From positions 114,322 through 178,321 of the forward strand of contig JAURZE010000033.1 in assembly GCA_030653545.1 (NCBI GenBank): DNA of 64,000 bases, written 5' to 3'. The DNA comes from Nitrospira sp. Its GTDB lineage: Bacteria > Nitrospirota > Nitrospiria > Nitrospirales > Nitrospiraceae. Every line of letters begins with the position of its first letter. Positions within the stretch are counted from its first letter, which is position 1. The notes beneath the pieces are model-generated. The model searched no databases, was not told the origin of the DNA, and worked only from the letters and a program-made list of their open reading frames with translations. Of this stretch, positions 17,033-25,578 are shown one piece after another. The position numbers and the translations under genes are program-made.

Positions 17033-17635
17033 ATGCGTATCATGAAACTCGCCATCACAACTCTGTGCATACTGCTTACCATCTCGCCGGCCTTGGCCAA
17101 GGACAAGAAAGCGGAGAAAAAGATGCACCAGCAGGCCATGATGGAACTCTGGCAGAAGCTGGCCCAGCCCGGTGAACCGCATAAATTGTTCGCCGGCCTG
17201 GCCGGCAGCTGGACTACCACGACCAAGGAATGGATGGAGCCGGGCAAGCCGCCGACGGAATCGACCGGCACGGCGGAGATGAAGATGCTGCTCGACGGGC
17301 GCTTTCTCTATCAGGAGTACAACGCTCAGATGATGGGGCAGCCCTTCTCCGGCATCGGGATCGATGGCTACGACAACGTGACCAAGAAGTACGTGACGGC
17401 CTGGATCGATACGATGGGCACCGGGATCTTCATGATGGAGGGCACGGCCGGCGCCGACGGCAAGACCATCACGCTGAAGGGCTCACACCCCGAACCGGGC
17501 GGCGGCAAGATGTCGCATCGGGCCGTCTGGAAGATTCAGGATGCCAACAACCAAACATTCGAGATGTATGGAACGCACGGCCATGGCGGCAAAGAAATGA
17601 AGTTTCTGGAGATCGTCTACACCCGGAAACCATAA
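17033..17635 (+). CDS. Exported DUF1579 protein
   Basis: The 200-residue product has a signal peptide (MKLAITTLCILLTISPALA) and a DUF1579 domain from about residue 45: FAGLAGSWTTTTKEWMEPGKPP, then MLLDGRFLYQEYNAQMMGQPFSGIGIDGYDN and VTAWIDTMGTGIFMMEGT. The fold is a lipocalin-like beta barrel; the ligand is unknown. AAGGAGG precedes the start. It follows the SRPBCC gene by 15 bases and belongs to the P3-driven unit. Confidence 0.85.
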   Translation: MRIMKLAITTLCILLTISPALAKDKKAEKKMHQQAMMELWQKLAQPGEPHKLFAGLAGSWTTTTKEWMEPGKPPTESTGTAEMKMLLDGRFLYQEYNAQMMGQPFSGIGIDGYDNVTKKYVTAWIDTMGTGIFMMEGTAGADGKTITLKGSHPEPGGGKMSHRAVWKIQDANNQTFEMYGTHGHGGKEMKFLEIVYTRKP

Positions 17636-17707
17636 CGGGACACATTGACCTCACATGGGCAACGTGGTTGACTACGCACGCAACACCATCACTTAGGGAG
17701 GCCTCAT

Positions 17708-18142
17708 ATGCAACGCACGATTGCCCTGTTGGGTTTGGCTCTGATGCTGACCACGCTGAGCGGCTGCAGCTATCTCTTCTATCCGCGCGCCGGGGACTAC
17801 GCGACGCAGGCCAAAGGCGCCAGCGGCGTCGAGACGATGATCAATCTCACGAATATGATGGAGGCCACGGCCGCCAAAGCCAAAGGCGGTAAGGGCGCGG
17901 ACAACGCATTCGACGATCTCCACAACCAGCTCCATGCGCTGATGGATTCGTTCTGCGGCGTCACCAAGGAACAGGCCAAGACCCCGGCCTACGACCTGGC
18001 ATTGACCCACAAGAAGGAACTCGGTGCCGTGTTCGGGCGTCTCTGGAAGTTCAAGGATGACCAACCACAGCGTGACCAGCACCTCGATCTGCTGAGTGCC
18101 GAACTAAAAGAATTGCGGGAGACGTTGCAAACCATAAAATAA
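17708..18142 (+). CDS. Lipoprotein of unknown function
   Basis: The 144-residue product has a clear lipoprotein signal: MQRTIALLGLALMLTTLSGCSYLF, lipobox LSGC, Cys20. The mature chain is helical and rich in Ala and Lys, without a domain I recognise. GGGAGG lies about 8 bases before the ATG. It sits between DUF1579 and the Asp-box protein, so it is probably part of the ECF42-associated envelope gene set. Confidence 0.7.
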   Translation: MQRTIALLGLALMLTTLSGCSYLFYPRAGDYATQAKGASGVETMINLTNMMEATAAKAKGGKGADNAFDDLHNQLHALMDSFCGVTKEQAKTPAYDLALTHKKELGAVFGRLWKFKDDQPQRDQHLDLLSAELKELRETLQTIK

Positions 18143-18162
18143 TCCGACGACGGAGGCCGGTC

Positions 18163-19320
18163 ATGACACGCTCGACGACAACAGCCGGCAGCGGGGTCGT
18201 CACCCTGCTGATCGGCACCAGGAAAGGCGCGTTTACCCTCAAGAGCGACCGGGCGAGACGCATCTGGAAAGTCTCGCCCCCCAGATTCCTCGGCCACATC
18301 ATTCACCACGTCGTAGCCGATCCGCGGGACCGGCGCACGATCTTGATGGCGGCCAGTACCGGCCATCTGGGACCCACGGTGTTTCGCTCCACCGATGCCG
18401 GAAAGACGTGGAAGGAATCCGCCGCGCCGCCGGCGTTTCCCAAAATTTCGGAGAGTGAGAAGGGCCGCTCGGTCGGCCACGTCTTTTGGCTGACGCCCTG
18501 TCATGCCAACGAGCCGAACGTGTGGTACGCCGGTACTTCGCCGCAGGGCCTGTTCCGGTCCGACGATGGAGGCGCCACCTGGAAGCCGTTCTCCTCCATC
18601 AACGATGATCCGCAGTACCGCGAGTGGATGGGCTCCGTGCAGGACGGCACACCCGACGGCCCGAAGCTGCACTCGATCATCGTAGACCCGCGCGATCCAC
18701 GACATCTCTATTTCGCGATGTCCGGCGGCGGCGTGCATGAATCCGTCGACGGCGGAAAGACCTTCTTGCCGCTGATCCAGGGGCTCGACGTGGTGGAGGG
18801 ATTCAGCCCCTCTGTCGTGACCTACCACGATCCCCACTGCGTGCGGCTCTGCCCGAGCAATCCGGATCGGCTCTATCAGCAAAATCATTGCGGCATCTAC
18901 CGGCTGGATCGGCCCTCCAATACCTGGGTGCGAATCGGCAGAAACATGCCAAAGAAAGTCGGCGACGTCGGATTCCCCATGGTCGTCCATCCGCACAATG
19001 CGGACCAGGCCTGGGTCTTTCCGATGGACGGGGCGACGGTCTGGCCGCGTGTGAGTCCGGAGGGAAAACCGGCGGCCTATGTCACGCGCAACGCCGGGAA
19101 AAGCTGGACGCGCCAGGACAAGGGCTTCCCGCGATCGAATGCCTGGTGGACGGTGAAGCGTCAGGCGATGGCCAACGATACCCACGACTCCGTTGGATTG
19201 TATGTGGGCACCACGCAGGGCGAGATCTGGGCGAGCCGGAACGAGGGCGCGACCTGGACCTGTATCGCGCGGCATCTGCCGGAAATCTATTCAGTGGAAG
19301 CCGCAGTACTCGGACGATGA
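18163..19320 (+). CDS. BNR/Asp-box beta-propeller protein
   Basis: The 385-residue protein contains at least five Asp-box motifs: STDAGKTWKES, SDDGGATWKPF, SVDGGKTFLPL, TRNAGKSWTRQ and SRNEGATWTCI. These mark a propeller of the sialidase/VPS10 type. It is often annotated as a glycosyl hydrolase, but the catalytic Arg triad of sialidases is not evident and there is no signal peptide, so binding rather than hydrolysis is likely. Its stop overlaps the start of the ThiS-like gene as ATGA, indicating translational coupling. Confidence 0.8.
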   Translation: MTRSTTTAGSGVVTLLIGTRKGAFTLKSDRARRIWKVSPPRFLGHIIHHVVADPRDRRTILMAASTGHLGPTVFRSTDAGKTWKESAAPPAFPKISESEKGRSVGHVFWLTPCHANEPNVWYAGTSPQGLFRSDDGGATWKPFSSINDDPQYREWMGSVQDGTPDGPKLHSIIVDPRDPRHLYFAMSGGGVHESVDGGKTFLPLIQGLDVVEGFSPSVVTYHDPHCVRLCPSNPDRLYQQNHCGIYRLDRPSNTWVRIGRNMPKKVGDVGFPMVVHPHNADQAWVFPMDGATVWPRVSPEGKPAAYVTRNAGKSWTRQDKGFPRSNAWWTVKRQAMANDTHDSVGLYVGTTQGEIWASRNEGATWTCIARHLPEIYSVEAAVLGR

Positions 19321-19577
19321 GGATCCACATCCCCAGCGCCTTGCGGTCCTATACGAAACAGAAGGGTGAGGTGGAGGCTGAGGGCCGGACACTGGCGGAG
19401 ATGGTGTCGGCATTGGATCAGCGCTATCCTGGAATTCGATTCCGCATCATCACGGAGCAGGATACGATCAGGCCGCACATCAGAATCTTTGTGAACGACG
19501 TGCAACTCCAGGACTTGTCCACGCCCCTCAGCAAGACCGATACTGTGTACATCGTCTGCGCCCTCAGCGGCGGATAA
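19317..19577 (+). CDS. MoaD/ThiS-family ubiquitin-like protein
   Basis: The 86-residue product starts MRIHIPSALRSYTKQKGEVEAEG and ends in CALSGG. The terminal Gly-Gly, the size and the beta-grasp pattern (FVNDVQLQDLSTPLSKTDTVYIV) fit MoaD/ThiS sulfur carriers. No E1-like ThiF/MoeB, ThiG or MoaE gene is adjacent, so the activator must be elsewhere. It overlaps the propeller gene by 4 bases, and this pairing suggests a shared function. Confidence 0.85.
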   Translation: MRIHIPSALRSYTKQKGEVEAEGRTLAEMVSALDQRYPGIRFRIITEQDTIRPHIRIFVNDVQLQDLSTPLSKTDTVYIVCALSGG

Positions 19578-19594
19578 TCGCGAGAGGAGAGATT

Positions 19595-20452
19595 ATGCCA
19601 ACCCCCGACAACGCTAAGCTCATCGAAGGTCAACGTCAGGATTGGAACCGCGTCGCCGGTGGATGGGAAAAGTGGGACCGCCTGTTCGACGAACAGATGG
19701 CCTTTTTGAATCATCGACTCGTCGCCGATGCCCGGCTTCATGCAGGGATGAATGTTCTGGATCTCGGCTCCGGCACCGGCTACCCCGCCTTACTGGGCGC
19801 ACAAACCGTCGGAGTGACCGGACGTGTCACCGGAATGGATCTCGCGGAAGAGATGCTGGCCGCCGCGGATCGAAAGGCCGCACGCCTCAGCCTGACCAAT
19901 GTCTCGTTCAAAACCGGCAACGTGACGAGTCTCCCCTTTGAACCGAACTCCTTCGACGCCATCACCAGCCGCTTTTGCCTCATGTTCCTCCCGGAGATTC
20001 CGAAGGCCGCATCGGAAATTGCACGGGTGCTCAAACCGGGAAGCTGGGTCGCAGCGGCTGTCTGGTCCGCGCCGGAGAAAAATCCTTCGATCGGGCTCTC
20101 AATGGCCGCTATCAAACAAGTGATCGAACTGCCGCCGCCGGATCCGACCGCGCCGGGCATCTTCCGCTTGGCCAGACCGGGTGATCTCGCCGGGATGTTC
20201 CAGCAGGCCGGACTGGTCGATGTGACGGATCACGAGTTCCTGGCGGAATGGTCCTATGCCTCGGCTGACGAGTATTACACCAGCCTGATGGAAATCGCCG
20301 CTCCAGTACAGAATCTGATGGCCAAGCTGACCGACGCGCAGAAGGAGGACGTGAAACAGCGCAACACCCAAGCCGCGTCCAATTACACACGCGCCGGTCG
20401 GATTGTCTTCCCGATGGCGGTGCGAATTGTCGCGGGACGCAAACCGATCTGA
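19595..20452 (+). CDS. Class I SAM-dependent methyltransferase
   Basis: The 285-residue protein has motif I NVLDLGSGTGYPALLGA, then TGMDLAEEMLAAADRKA, the RFCLMFLPEIPKA strand and LKPGSWVAAAVWS, typical of UbiE/ArsM-like methyltransferases. The C-terminal 100 residues are probably the substrate cap. No cysteine pair suggests metalloid work. It lies 17 bases after the ThiS-like gene with GAGAGGAG before the ATG, and TfoX-N follows 7 bases later. Confidence 0.87.
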   Translation: MPTPDNAKLIEGQRQDWNRVAGGWEKWDRLFDEQMAFLNHRLVADARLHAGMNVLDLGSGTGYPALLGAQTVGVTGRVTGMDLAEEMLAAADRKAARLSLTNVSFKTGNVTSLPFEPNSFDAITSRFCLMFLPEIPKAASEIARVLKPGSWVAAAVWSAPEKNPSIGLSMAAIKQVIELPPPDPTAPGIFRLARPGDLAGMFQQAGLVDVTDHEFLAEWSYASADEYYTSLMEIAAPVQNLMAKLTDAQKEDVKQRNTQAASNYTRAGRIVFPMAVRIVAGRKPI

Positions 20453-20459
20453 TTCTCCC

Positions 20460-20852
20460 ATGGCACCCAAGCACGACGGCTTCAAGGATTTTGTGCTGGA
20501 CCAGTTGGCTGACCTCCGGGGTCTGACCTGTCGGGCCATGTTCGGCGGCTATGGGCTCCGCTATCGCGAGACCTTCTTCGGCATCATTCACAAGGGCCGG
20601 CTGTATTTCAAAGTCACACCGGAGACGGCCGAATCCTACCGTGCCTTAGGAACGAAACCCTTTCGCGTGACCTCCAAGATGACGCTCGCAACCTACTATG
20701 AAGTGCCTGCCGACATTCTTGAGGATGCCGCGCTCTTGGCTGAGTGGGCTGAGACCGCCAGTACCGTTCAGCGTCCTAAACCGGCGCGACGGCGCGCCGC
20801 GTCCAAGACCCGCAACTCCAGCCCAGCTCGAATAACCCGCGCCCGTTCATAG
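20460..20852 (+). CDS. TfoX N-terminal-domain protein
   Basis: The 130-residue product has a TfoX N-terminal domain from residue 5 to 95: FKDFVLDQLADLRGLTCRAMFGGYGLRY, then GRLYFKVTPET and YEVPADILED. The C-terminal 30 residues are Lys- and Arg-rich and may bind nucleic acid. TfoX domains are linked to competence in some proteobacteria, but stand-alone N-domain proteins are widespread and uncharacterised. The start at 20460 matches the family N-terminus; an earlier open start would overlap the methyltransferase. Confidence 0.87.
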   Translation: MAPKHDGFKDFVLDQLADLRGLTCRAMFGGYGLRYRETFFGIIHKGRLYFKVTPETAESYRALGTKPFRVTSKMTLATYYEVPADILEDAALLAEWAETASTVQRPKPARRRAASKTRNSSPARITRARS

Positions 20853-20900
20853 TCGACGGATCGGGCGAGCCCATAGCCGCCGGCTTGATGGGGACTTATA

Positions 20901-21449
20901 ATGGTCCCAATGTCAGCCGGGATCAGTTCAATATTTTCCTCTTTGCGCCTTGTCCAGGCACACATGGTCCATCATGTCCTGCTCCTGACAGCCTGCGTGC
21001 TTCTATTACACGGCAATGGATCATTGGGAGCGGAGCCATCGCCTGCCCCCCTGCTCTGGCGTACGGTTCCGACCGTCAGTCCATCCGATCAACCCCTCCC
21101 TCCGAGGAAACCGTCGATGCTTCGCGAACGAGACATCGCCTTCGATGAGCTCCTGGTGAAAACGTTGAAAGATGCCGCAGCCAGGCCGCTCCCACCGATC
21201 GCGGTCGAGCTGTTCGACCTCGGGCGGTATGAGTTGGATGTGGTGTCCACCCTCTCGCGGATCAACGACACAAGCTTCATACGCGGGCAGCTGAAGCCTC
21301 AAGACTCCGGCGATTTTTCCCTCGTCCTCAACGGCGCCACCATGACAGGCACCGTTCACCTCGGGCCGCGCGTCTTCCAAATCGAGTCGCTCGGCAACGG
21401 ACGTCACCGTTTGATCGAGATCGATCCGGAGCAAGAGTCGAAAGAGTAA
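20901..21449 (+). CDS. Exported hypothetical protein
   Basis: The 182-residue product has a hydrophobic segment (VLLLTACVLLLHGNGSLGA) that would be a signal peptide if translation starts at the ATG at 20964; starts at 20901 and 20913 give a long n-region. The C-terminal half, about residues 110-175, is a beta-rich segment with GDFSLVLNGATMTGTVHLGPRVFQIESLGNG, which resembles the propeptide region of secreted metalloproteases. No protease domain follows. Probably periplasmic; function unknown. Confidence 0.55.
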   Translation: MVPMSAGISSIFSSLRLVQAHMVHHVLLLTACVLLLHGNGSLGAEPSPAPLLWRTVPTVSPSDQPLPPRKPSMLRERDIAFDELLVKTLKDAAARPLPPIAVELFDLGRYELDVVSTLSRINDTSFIRGQLKPQDSGDFSLVLNGATMTGTVHLGPRVFQIESLGNGRHRLIEIDPEQESKE

Positions 21450-21465
21450 CGAGCGTGGAACCCCT

Positions 21466-21870
21466 ATGCTGGCATGGCCGAACAACGCCCTCCTTCTGGC
21501 CGACGCGGTCCTCCTCCTACATCTCGCCTTTGTTCTCTTCGTCCTGTTCGGCGGCTTGCTGGCACTGAAGTGGCGGAACACCATCTGGGTCCATTTGCCC
21601 GCCGCAGCCTGGGGGGCCGTCATCGAGTTCAGCGGCTGGATCTGCCCGCTGACCCCGTTGGAAAATTGGTTGCGCGAAAGGGGCGGCGGATCGGGCTATG
21701 ACGGTGACTTTGTCGGACGCTATCTGCTCATGCTCCTCTACCCGGATCATCTCACCCGCACCGGACAATTCGTCCTGGGAGTCGTCGTGATGACGCTCAA
21801 TCTGATGGTGTATGGGTGGCTGTGGAAACGCGGCCATCTGATGAATTCCCACAAAGGTTCATCCGACTGA
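21466..21870 (+). CDS. DUF2784 membrane protein
   Basis: The 134-residue product has three to four membrane spans and the DUF2784 pattern: ADAVLLLHLAFVLFVLFGGLLALKWR, then WGAVIEFSGWICPLTPLENWLRERGGGSGYDGDFVGRYL and LYPDHLTR. Family members are small inner-membrane proteins without a known role; the conserved Cys and Asp suggest a functional site. It follows the previous gene by 16 bases. Confidence 0.88.
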   Translation: MLAWPNNALLLADAVLLLHLAFVLFVLFGGLLALKWRNTIWVHLPAAAWGAVIEFSGWICPLTPLENWLRERGGGSGYDGDFVGRYLLMLLYPDHLTRTGQFVLGVVVMTLNLMVYGWLWKRGHLMNSHKGSSD

Positions 21871-22082
21871 AGGAGACGGTCGGGAACGCAAGCATTACGA
21901 GCCTCACCTGAATTTGGATGCCTCTCCACGCTGAGATTCTCTGATTCATCTGCCGTCCAGCCCTCTTTCGCTAAAAAGTACTCCGTCAACACATCCGCCA
22001 TTTTTATTTCCTCGTAAGACAAGACGACAGCGGGATGATTCGTTCATGCCCCAGACTATTCCAACTAGGGAGGAGACCTGCC

Positions 22083-23006
22083 ATGAGACAACCAATCGCA
22101 TCCTATCTCACCATCGGCGCACTACTGTTGACCGTAGGCGGCTGTAACACCGTGGAACCATCAGGCGGCAAGATGACGGCCGATAAATCACTCTACGACC
22201 GGCTGGGCGGGAAACCCGCGATCACCGCCGTCGTCGAAGATTTCGTCGGACGGGTCGCCGCCGATAGCCGCATCAACGGCAGATTTGCCACGGCCAATAT
22301 TCCTCGCCTCAAGATGCTGCTGGTCGAGCAGATCTGCCAGGCCTCCGGCGGTCCCTGCACCTATACGGGTCGCGATATGAAGACGACTCATGCGGGGATG
22401 GGACTGACCGGGGATGATTTCGACGCGCTGGTCGGCGATCTGGTTGCCACACTCAATAAATTCAAAGTCGGTGATCGCGAGAAGAACGAACTGCTTGGCG
22501 CGCTCGGCCCGATGAAGAAAGACATCGTCGCGTCGCCGATGGCCATGGCCGGCCCTGACGGCACGCTCCCGCTCCCTGCCGACTACAAATCCTGGCCCAA
22601 GTTCCTGACGGACATTCCGAAAGGCGAAGCCAAACAGGTCCGCGACATCTACATCAACCCGACCGGCGCCCGCACTTCAGCCGGACAGCACTTTCCGAAC
22701 GGCACAGTCATGGTGATGGAAATCTACAAAGCCAAGATGGATGGCGACAAACTCATGACCGGCATGGACGGCAAACCGGTGAAGGGCGATTTGGCGAAGG
22801 TGTTTGTGATGGGGAAGGAACAGGGCTGGGGCGATAAGCTGCCCGAGAATCTGAAGAACGGCGATTGGGCCTATGCCGCCTACGACGCCTCCAGCAAACC
22901 GCTGATGGAAGATTTCACCAAGTGCCGCGCCTGCCACACCCCGCTGGCACAAAAAGATTTCGTCCACCGCTACGACGAATATTTCCAAACTCGAGGACGG
23001 ATGTAA
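22083..23006 (+). CDS. Lipoprotein fusing a group 1 truncated haemoglobin with a cytochrome P460-like domain
   Basis: The start at 22083 follows GGAGGAG. The 307-residue product has a lipobox ending at Cys21 (LTVGGC). Residues about 36-150 form a truncated haemoglobin (SLYDRLGGKPAITAVVEDF) with a candidate proximal His103 in KTTHAGMGL. Residues about 160-305 resemble cytochrome P460: NGTVMVMEIYKAKMDG, DWAYAAYD, then CRACH (Cys281, Cys284, His285) for covalent c-type haem. The protein is therefore predicted to be a membrane-tethered di-haem protein in the periplasm. P460 enzymes oxidise hydroxylamine or NO, and trHb1 proteins handle NO and O2, so a nitrogen-oxide role is likely. No electron-transfer partner is adjacent. 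Confidence 0.85.
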   Translation: MRQPIASYLTIGALLLTVGGCNTVEPSGGKMTADKSLYDRLGGKPAITAVVEDFVGRVAADSRINGRFATANIPRLKMLLVEQICQASGGPCTYTGRDMKTTHAGMGLTGDDFDALVGDLVATLNKFKVGDREKNELLGALGPMKKDIVASPMAMAGPDGTLPLPADYKSWPKFLTDIPKGEAKQVRDIYINPTGARTSAGQHFPNGTVMVMEIYKAKMDGDKLMTGMDGKPVKGDLAKVFVMGKEQGWGDKLPENLKNGDWAYAAYDASSKPLMEDFTKCRACHTPLAQKDFVHRYDEYFQTRGRM

Positions 23007-23018
23007 CGCGCATATCGA

Positions 23019-23044
23019 GGGAGCAGCCAATGGAGGCTGCTCCC
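23019..23044 (+). terminator. Perfect hairpin after the haemoglobin-P460 gene
   Basis: A 10-base stem (GGGAGCAGCC with GGCTGCTCCC) closes a 6-base loop, starting 13 bases after the stop codon. No T-run follows, so it is not a classical intrinsic terminator; it may still pause or stabilise the transcript end before arsM. Confidence 0.45.
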
Positions 23045-23197
23045 AAACCCGCGATGTAAGAAAATCGAGGGCTGCCCGACTTACTCCCGGATTTCCCTGA
23101 AGCCGCACCCTTGCCTTCACAGCGTGGTTGACGCACGTCCATAAGAGTTGATACATGGAAGACTTGGACCGACCCTTATTTCGACCAAGAGGCCGCC

Positions 23198-24385
23198 ATG
23201 CCGATAGATGAAATCGAGAAAAAAGTCAGTGACCGTTATGCCAAGGCCGCCAGCACGGGAGAGCAGATGTGCTGCCCGACCAGTTATGACATGGCGAACC
23301 TCAAATCGTTCATCCCTGAAGAGGTCCTCAAGATTTCGTATGGTTGTGGAACTCCGGCCGGACTGAACACGGTGAGTGCCGGAGAGACGGTCTTGGACAT
23401 CGGCTCGGGCGGCGGGATCGACTGTTTTGAAGCCTCGCGGCTTGTTGGCCCGACCGGGCGAGTGATCGGCATCGACATGACCGATACGATGCTGGAGATC
23501 GCCCGCAAAAATGCGGTCGTGGTCGCCACCAACCTCGGCTATCCCGCGTCCAATGTCGAGTTCCGCAAGGGGATGGCCGACGTGATGCCGGTCACCGACG
23601 ACACCATCGACCTGATTATTTCGAACTGCGTGATCAACCTGGCTCCCGACAAGCGGAAGGTCTTTCGCGAGATGTTTCGCGTCGCCAAGCCTGGCGGGCG
23701 GTTCACGATTTCCGACATCGTCGCCGACCAGCCGGTGCCGCAATACCTGGTGCATGATGCGGAGAAATGGGGCGACTGTTTATCGGGCGCGCTGCCGCTG
23801 ACTGACTATATGGCCGGGATGACGGAGGCCGGTTTTGTCGGCCTGCATCTGATCAAGTCGTCCCCCTGGCAGCGGATCGACGGCATTCATTTCTTCTCCG
23901 TCACCTTGACCGGCTACAAGCTTCCCGCTGAAACTTCGACCCGCCCGGCGCGCTACGCCACGCTTCGCGGCCCCTTCAGCCGCGTGGTGGATGAGCAAGG
24001 CACCACTTACATGCGCGGGATCCCCCAACCGCTCACTCCGGAGCTGGCCGTCCTGCTGAGCAGGCCACCCTTCGCCGCGCTGTTCGTATTCTCCGACGCT
24101 CCCCTGTGGCTCAACCGCGAGGATCCGCGATGGACCGCCGTGTTTCCTGAACAGGTTCCCTGTACCTGGAAAGGCGACTATGCCCTGTTGGCTGGCCCGT
24201 TCCTGGAAGCCTGTGACGACGATCAACACCGATACCGACGCGGCGAGCCAGTCGAAATCTGCTCGAAGACGCTCGCAGTCCTTGAGACAGAGGGTTATGC
24301 GCCACACTTTGCTATTCTCAACCGCGCCAGCCATCCTGTTGATGGGGCTGCGGTGAACTGCGCCCCGGCTGGCGGGTGCTGCTAA
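23198..24385 (+). CDS. arsM: Arsenite S-adenosylmethionine methyltransferase
   Basis: The 395-residue protein has the ArsM layout: an N-terminal MCCPTSYD, the YGCGTPAGLNTV block with a further cysteine, and SAM motif I VLDIGSGGGIDCFEA. It also has IISNCVINLAPDKRKVFREMFRVAKPGG, with the cysteine typical of ArsM. These cysteines should bind As(III). A C-terminal domain of about 150 residues ends in NCAPAGGCC, an extra cysteine cluster. The adjacent arsS indicates arsenosugar-type metabolism of methylated arsenic. An AGAGG precedes the ATG. Confidence 0.88.
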   Translation: MPIDEIEKKVSDRYAKAASTGEQMCCPTSYDMANLKSFIPEEVLKISYGCGTPAGLNTVSAGETVLDIGSGGGIDCFEASRLVGPTGRVIGIDMTDTMLEIARKNAVVVATNLGYPASNVEFRKGMADVMPVTDDTIDLIISNCVINLAPDKRKVFREMFRVAKPGGRFTISDIVADQPVPQYLVHDAEKWGDCLSGALPLTDYMAGMTEAGFVGLHLIKSSPWQRIDGIHFFSVTLTGYKLPAETSTRPARYATLRGPFSRVVDEQGTTYMRGIPQPLTPELAVLLSRPPFAALFVFSDAPLWLNREDPRWTAVFPEQVPCTWKGDYALLAGPFLEACDDDQHRYRRGEPVEICSKTLAVLETEGYAPHFAILNRASHPVDGAAVNCAPAGGCC

Positions 24386-24390
24386 AGACG

Positions 24391-25431
24391 ATGGCGCTTA
24401 CCCTCTTAGGCCGTCACAATCCCCTTGCCTCTTCCACCGAGCAGCTGCGTATTCTCGACGAGACGGCCGGCGTTACTCCGTTTGCAACCCGTCTTACGCA
24501 GGCCGGATTGCCTTCACTTCAGGCCTCCGGAATCACGGTCTTCCAAATCAACGTCGGCAAACTTTGCAACCAGACCTGCCGCCACTGTCACGTGGATGCG
24601 GGACCCGATCGCACGGAGAGCATGTCGCGGGAAACGGCGGAACTCTGCATCGCCGCGCTAGCCCAGACCGATATTCCCACCGTCGACATTACCGGCGGGG
24701 CGCCGGAACTGAATCCGAATTTTCGGTGGTTGGTCGAGCAAGCCCGCGCGCTGGGACGTCATGTGATGGATCGCTGCAATTTGTCGGTGCTGCAAATCCC
24801 CTCCCAGTCCGACCTCGCGGAATTTCTCGCCATGCACCGCGTGGAGGTCGTCGCCTCTTTGCCCTACTATCGGGCGAGTCAGACCGACGCCCAACGCGGC
24901 GAAGGCATCTTCGACAAATCCATCTATGCCCTTCGACTCTTGAATCGGCTCGGTTATGGACGAGAGGGAAGCGGGCTGCTGCTCAATCTGGTGCATAATC
25001 CGGTGGGCGCGTTCCTGCCGCCGAAGCAGGATGCGATCGAAGCCCAATTCAGGAAGGAACTTCGCGCCAAGCATGGCGTAGAGTTCAATCACCTCTACAC
25101 AATCACCAACATGCCGGTGAGCCGATTTCTTGAGTTCCTGGTCGAGAGCGGCAACTATGCCGGCTACATGGAGCGGCTGGCCAATGCCTTCAATCCGGCT
25201 GCCGCGACAGGAGTCATGTGCCGCTATACGCTCTCGGTAAGCTGGGACGGGACACTCTACGACTGCGATTTCAACCAGATGCTGGAGCTGCCGGTGGATC
25301 ACGGGGCGCCTGGCCACATTCGCGACTTTGATCCGGCCCTCCTCAATCAGCGACGGATCGTCACCCGCAACCATTGCTATGGCTGCACGGCCGGATCCGG
25401 CTCCTCGTGCGGCGGATCCGTAGCATCGTAA
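24391..25431 (+). CDS. arsS: Arsenosugar biosynthesis radical SAM protein
   Basis: The 346-residue protein is a radical SAM enzyme with Cys59, Cys63 and Cys66 in LCNQTCRHCHVDAGP, ligands of the SAM-binding 4Fe-4S cluster. TGGAPELNPNF follows, and a C-terminal CYGCTAGSGSSCGG cluster probably binds a second Fe-S centre. This is the ArsS family, which attaches 5-deoxyadenosyl to dimethylarsinous acid in arsenosugar formation. The ATG at 24391 lies 5 bases after the arsM stop; a GTG at 24376 inside arsM is the alternative. Confidence 0.9.
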   Translation: MALTLLGRHNPLASSTEQLRILDETAGVTPFATRLTQAGLPSLQASGITVFQINVGKLCNQTCRHCHVDAGPDRTESMSRETAELCIAALAQTDIPTVDITGGAPELNPNFRWLVEQARALGRHVMDRCNLSVLQIPSQSDLAEFLAMHRVEVVASLPYYRASQTDAQRGEGIFDKSIYALRLLNRLGYGREGSGLLLNLVHNPVGAFLPPKQDAIEAQFRKELRAKHGVEFNHLYTITNMPVSRFLEFLVESGNYAGYMERLANAFNPAAATGVMCRYTLSVSWDGTLYDCDFNQMLELPVDHGAPGHIRDFDPALLNQRRIVTRNHCYGCTAGSGSSCGGSVAS

Positions 25432-25460
25432 TCTCACAAGAACTCTCCGCACTCCCCTTT

Positions 25461-25472
25461 TCTCATATGAGA
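25461..25472. repeat. 12-base perfect palindrome upstream of hflK
   Basis: TCTCATATGAGA is a perfect palindrome in the 147-base gap between arsS and hflK. It could be a binding site for a dimeric regulator, but no second copy was found nearby, so this is only a candidate. Confidence 0.25.
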
Positions 25473-25578
25473 TCACACGCGACATCCCGACAAGGCCTCA
25501 GCCTGGCGGTTGCGTTGCAGGATCCACTCTGTTAGGGTGACGCCTGATCACGACAATCCACTATCCTCCAAAAATCTT

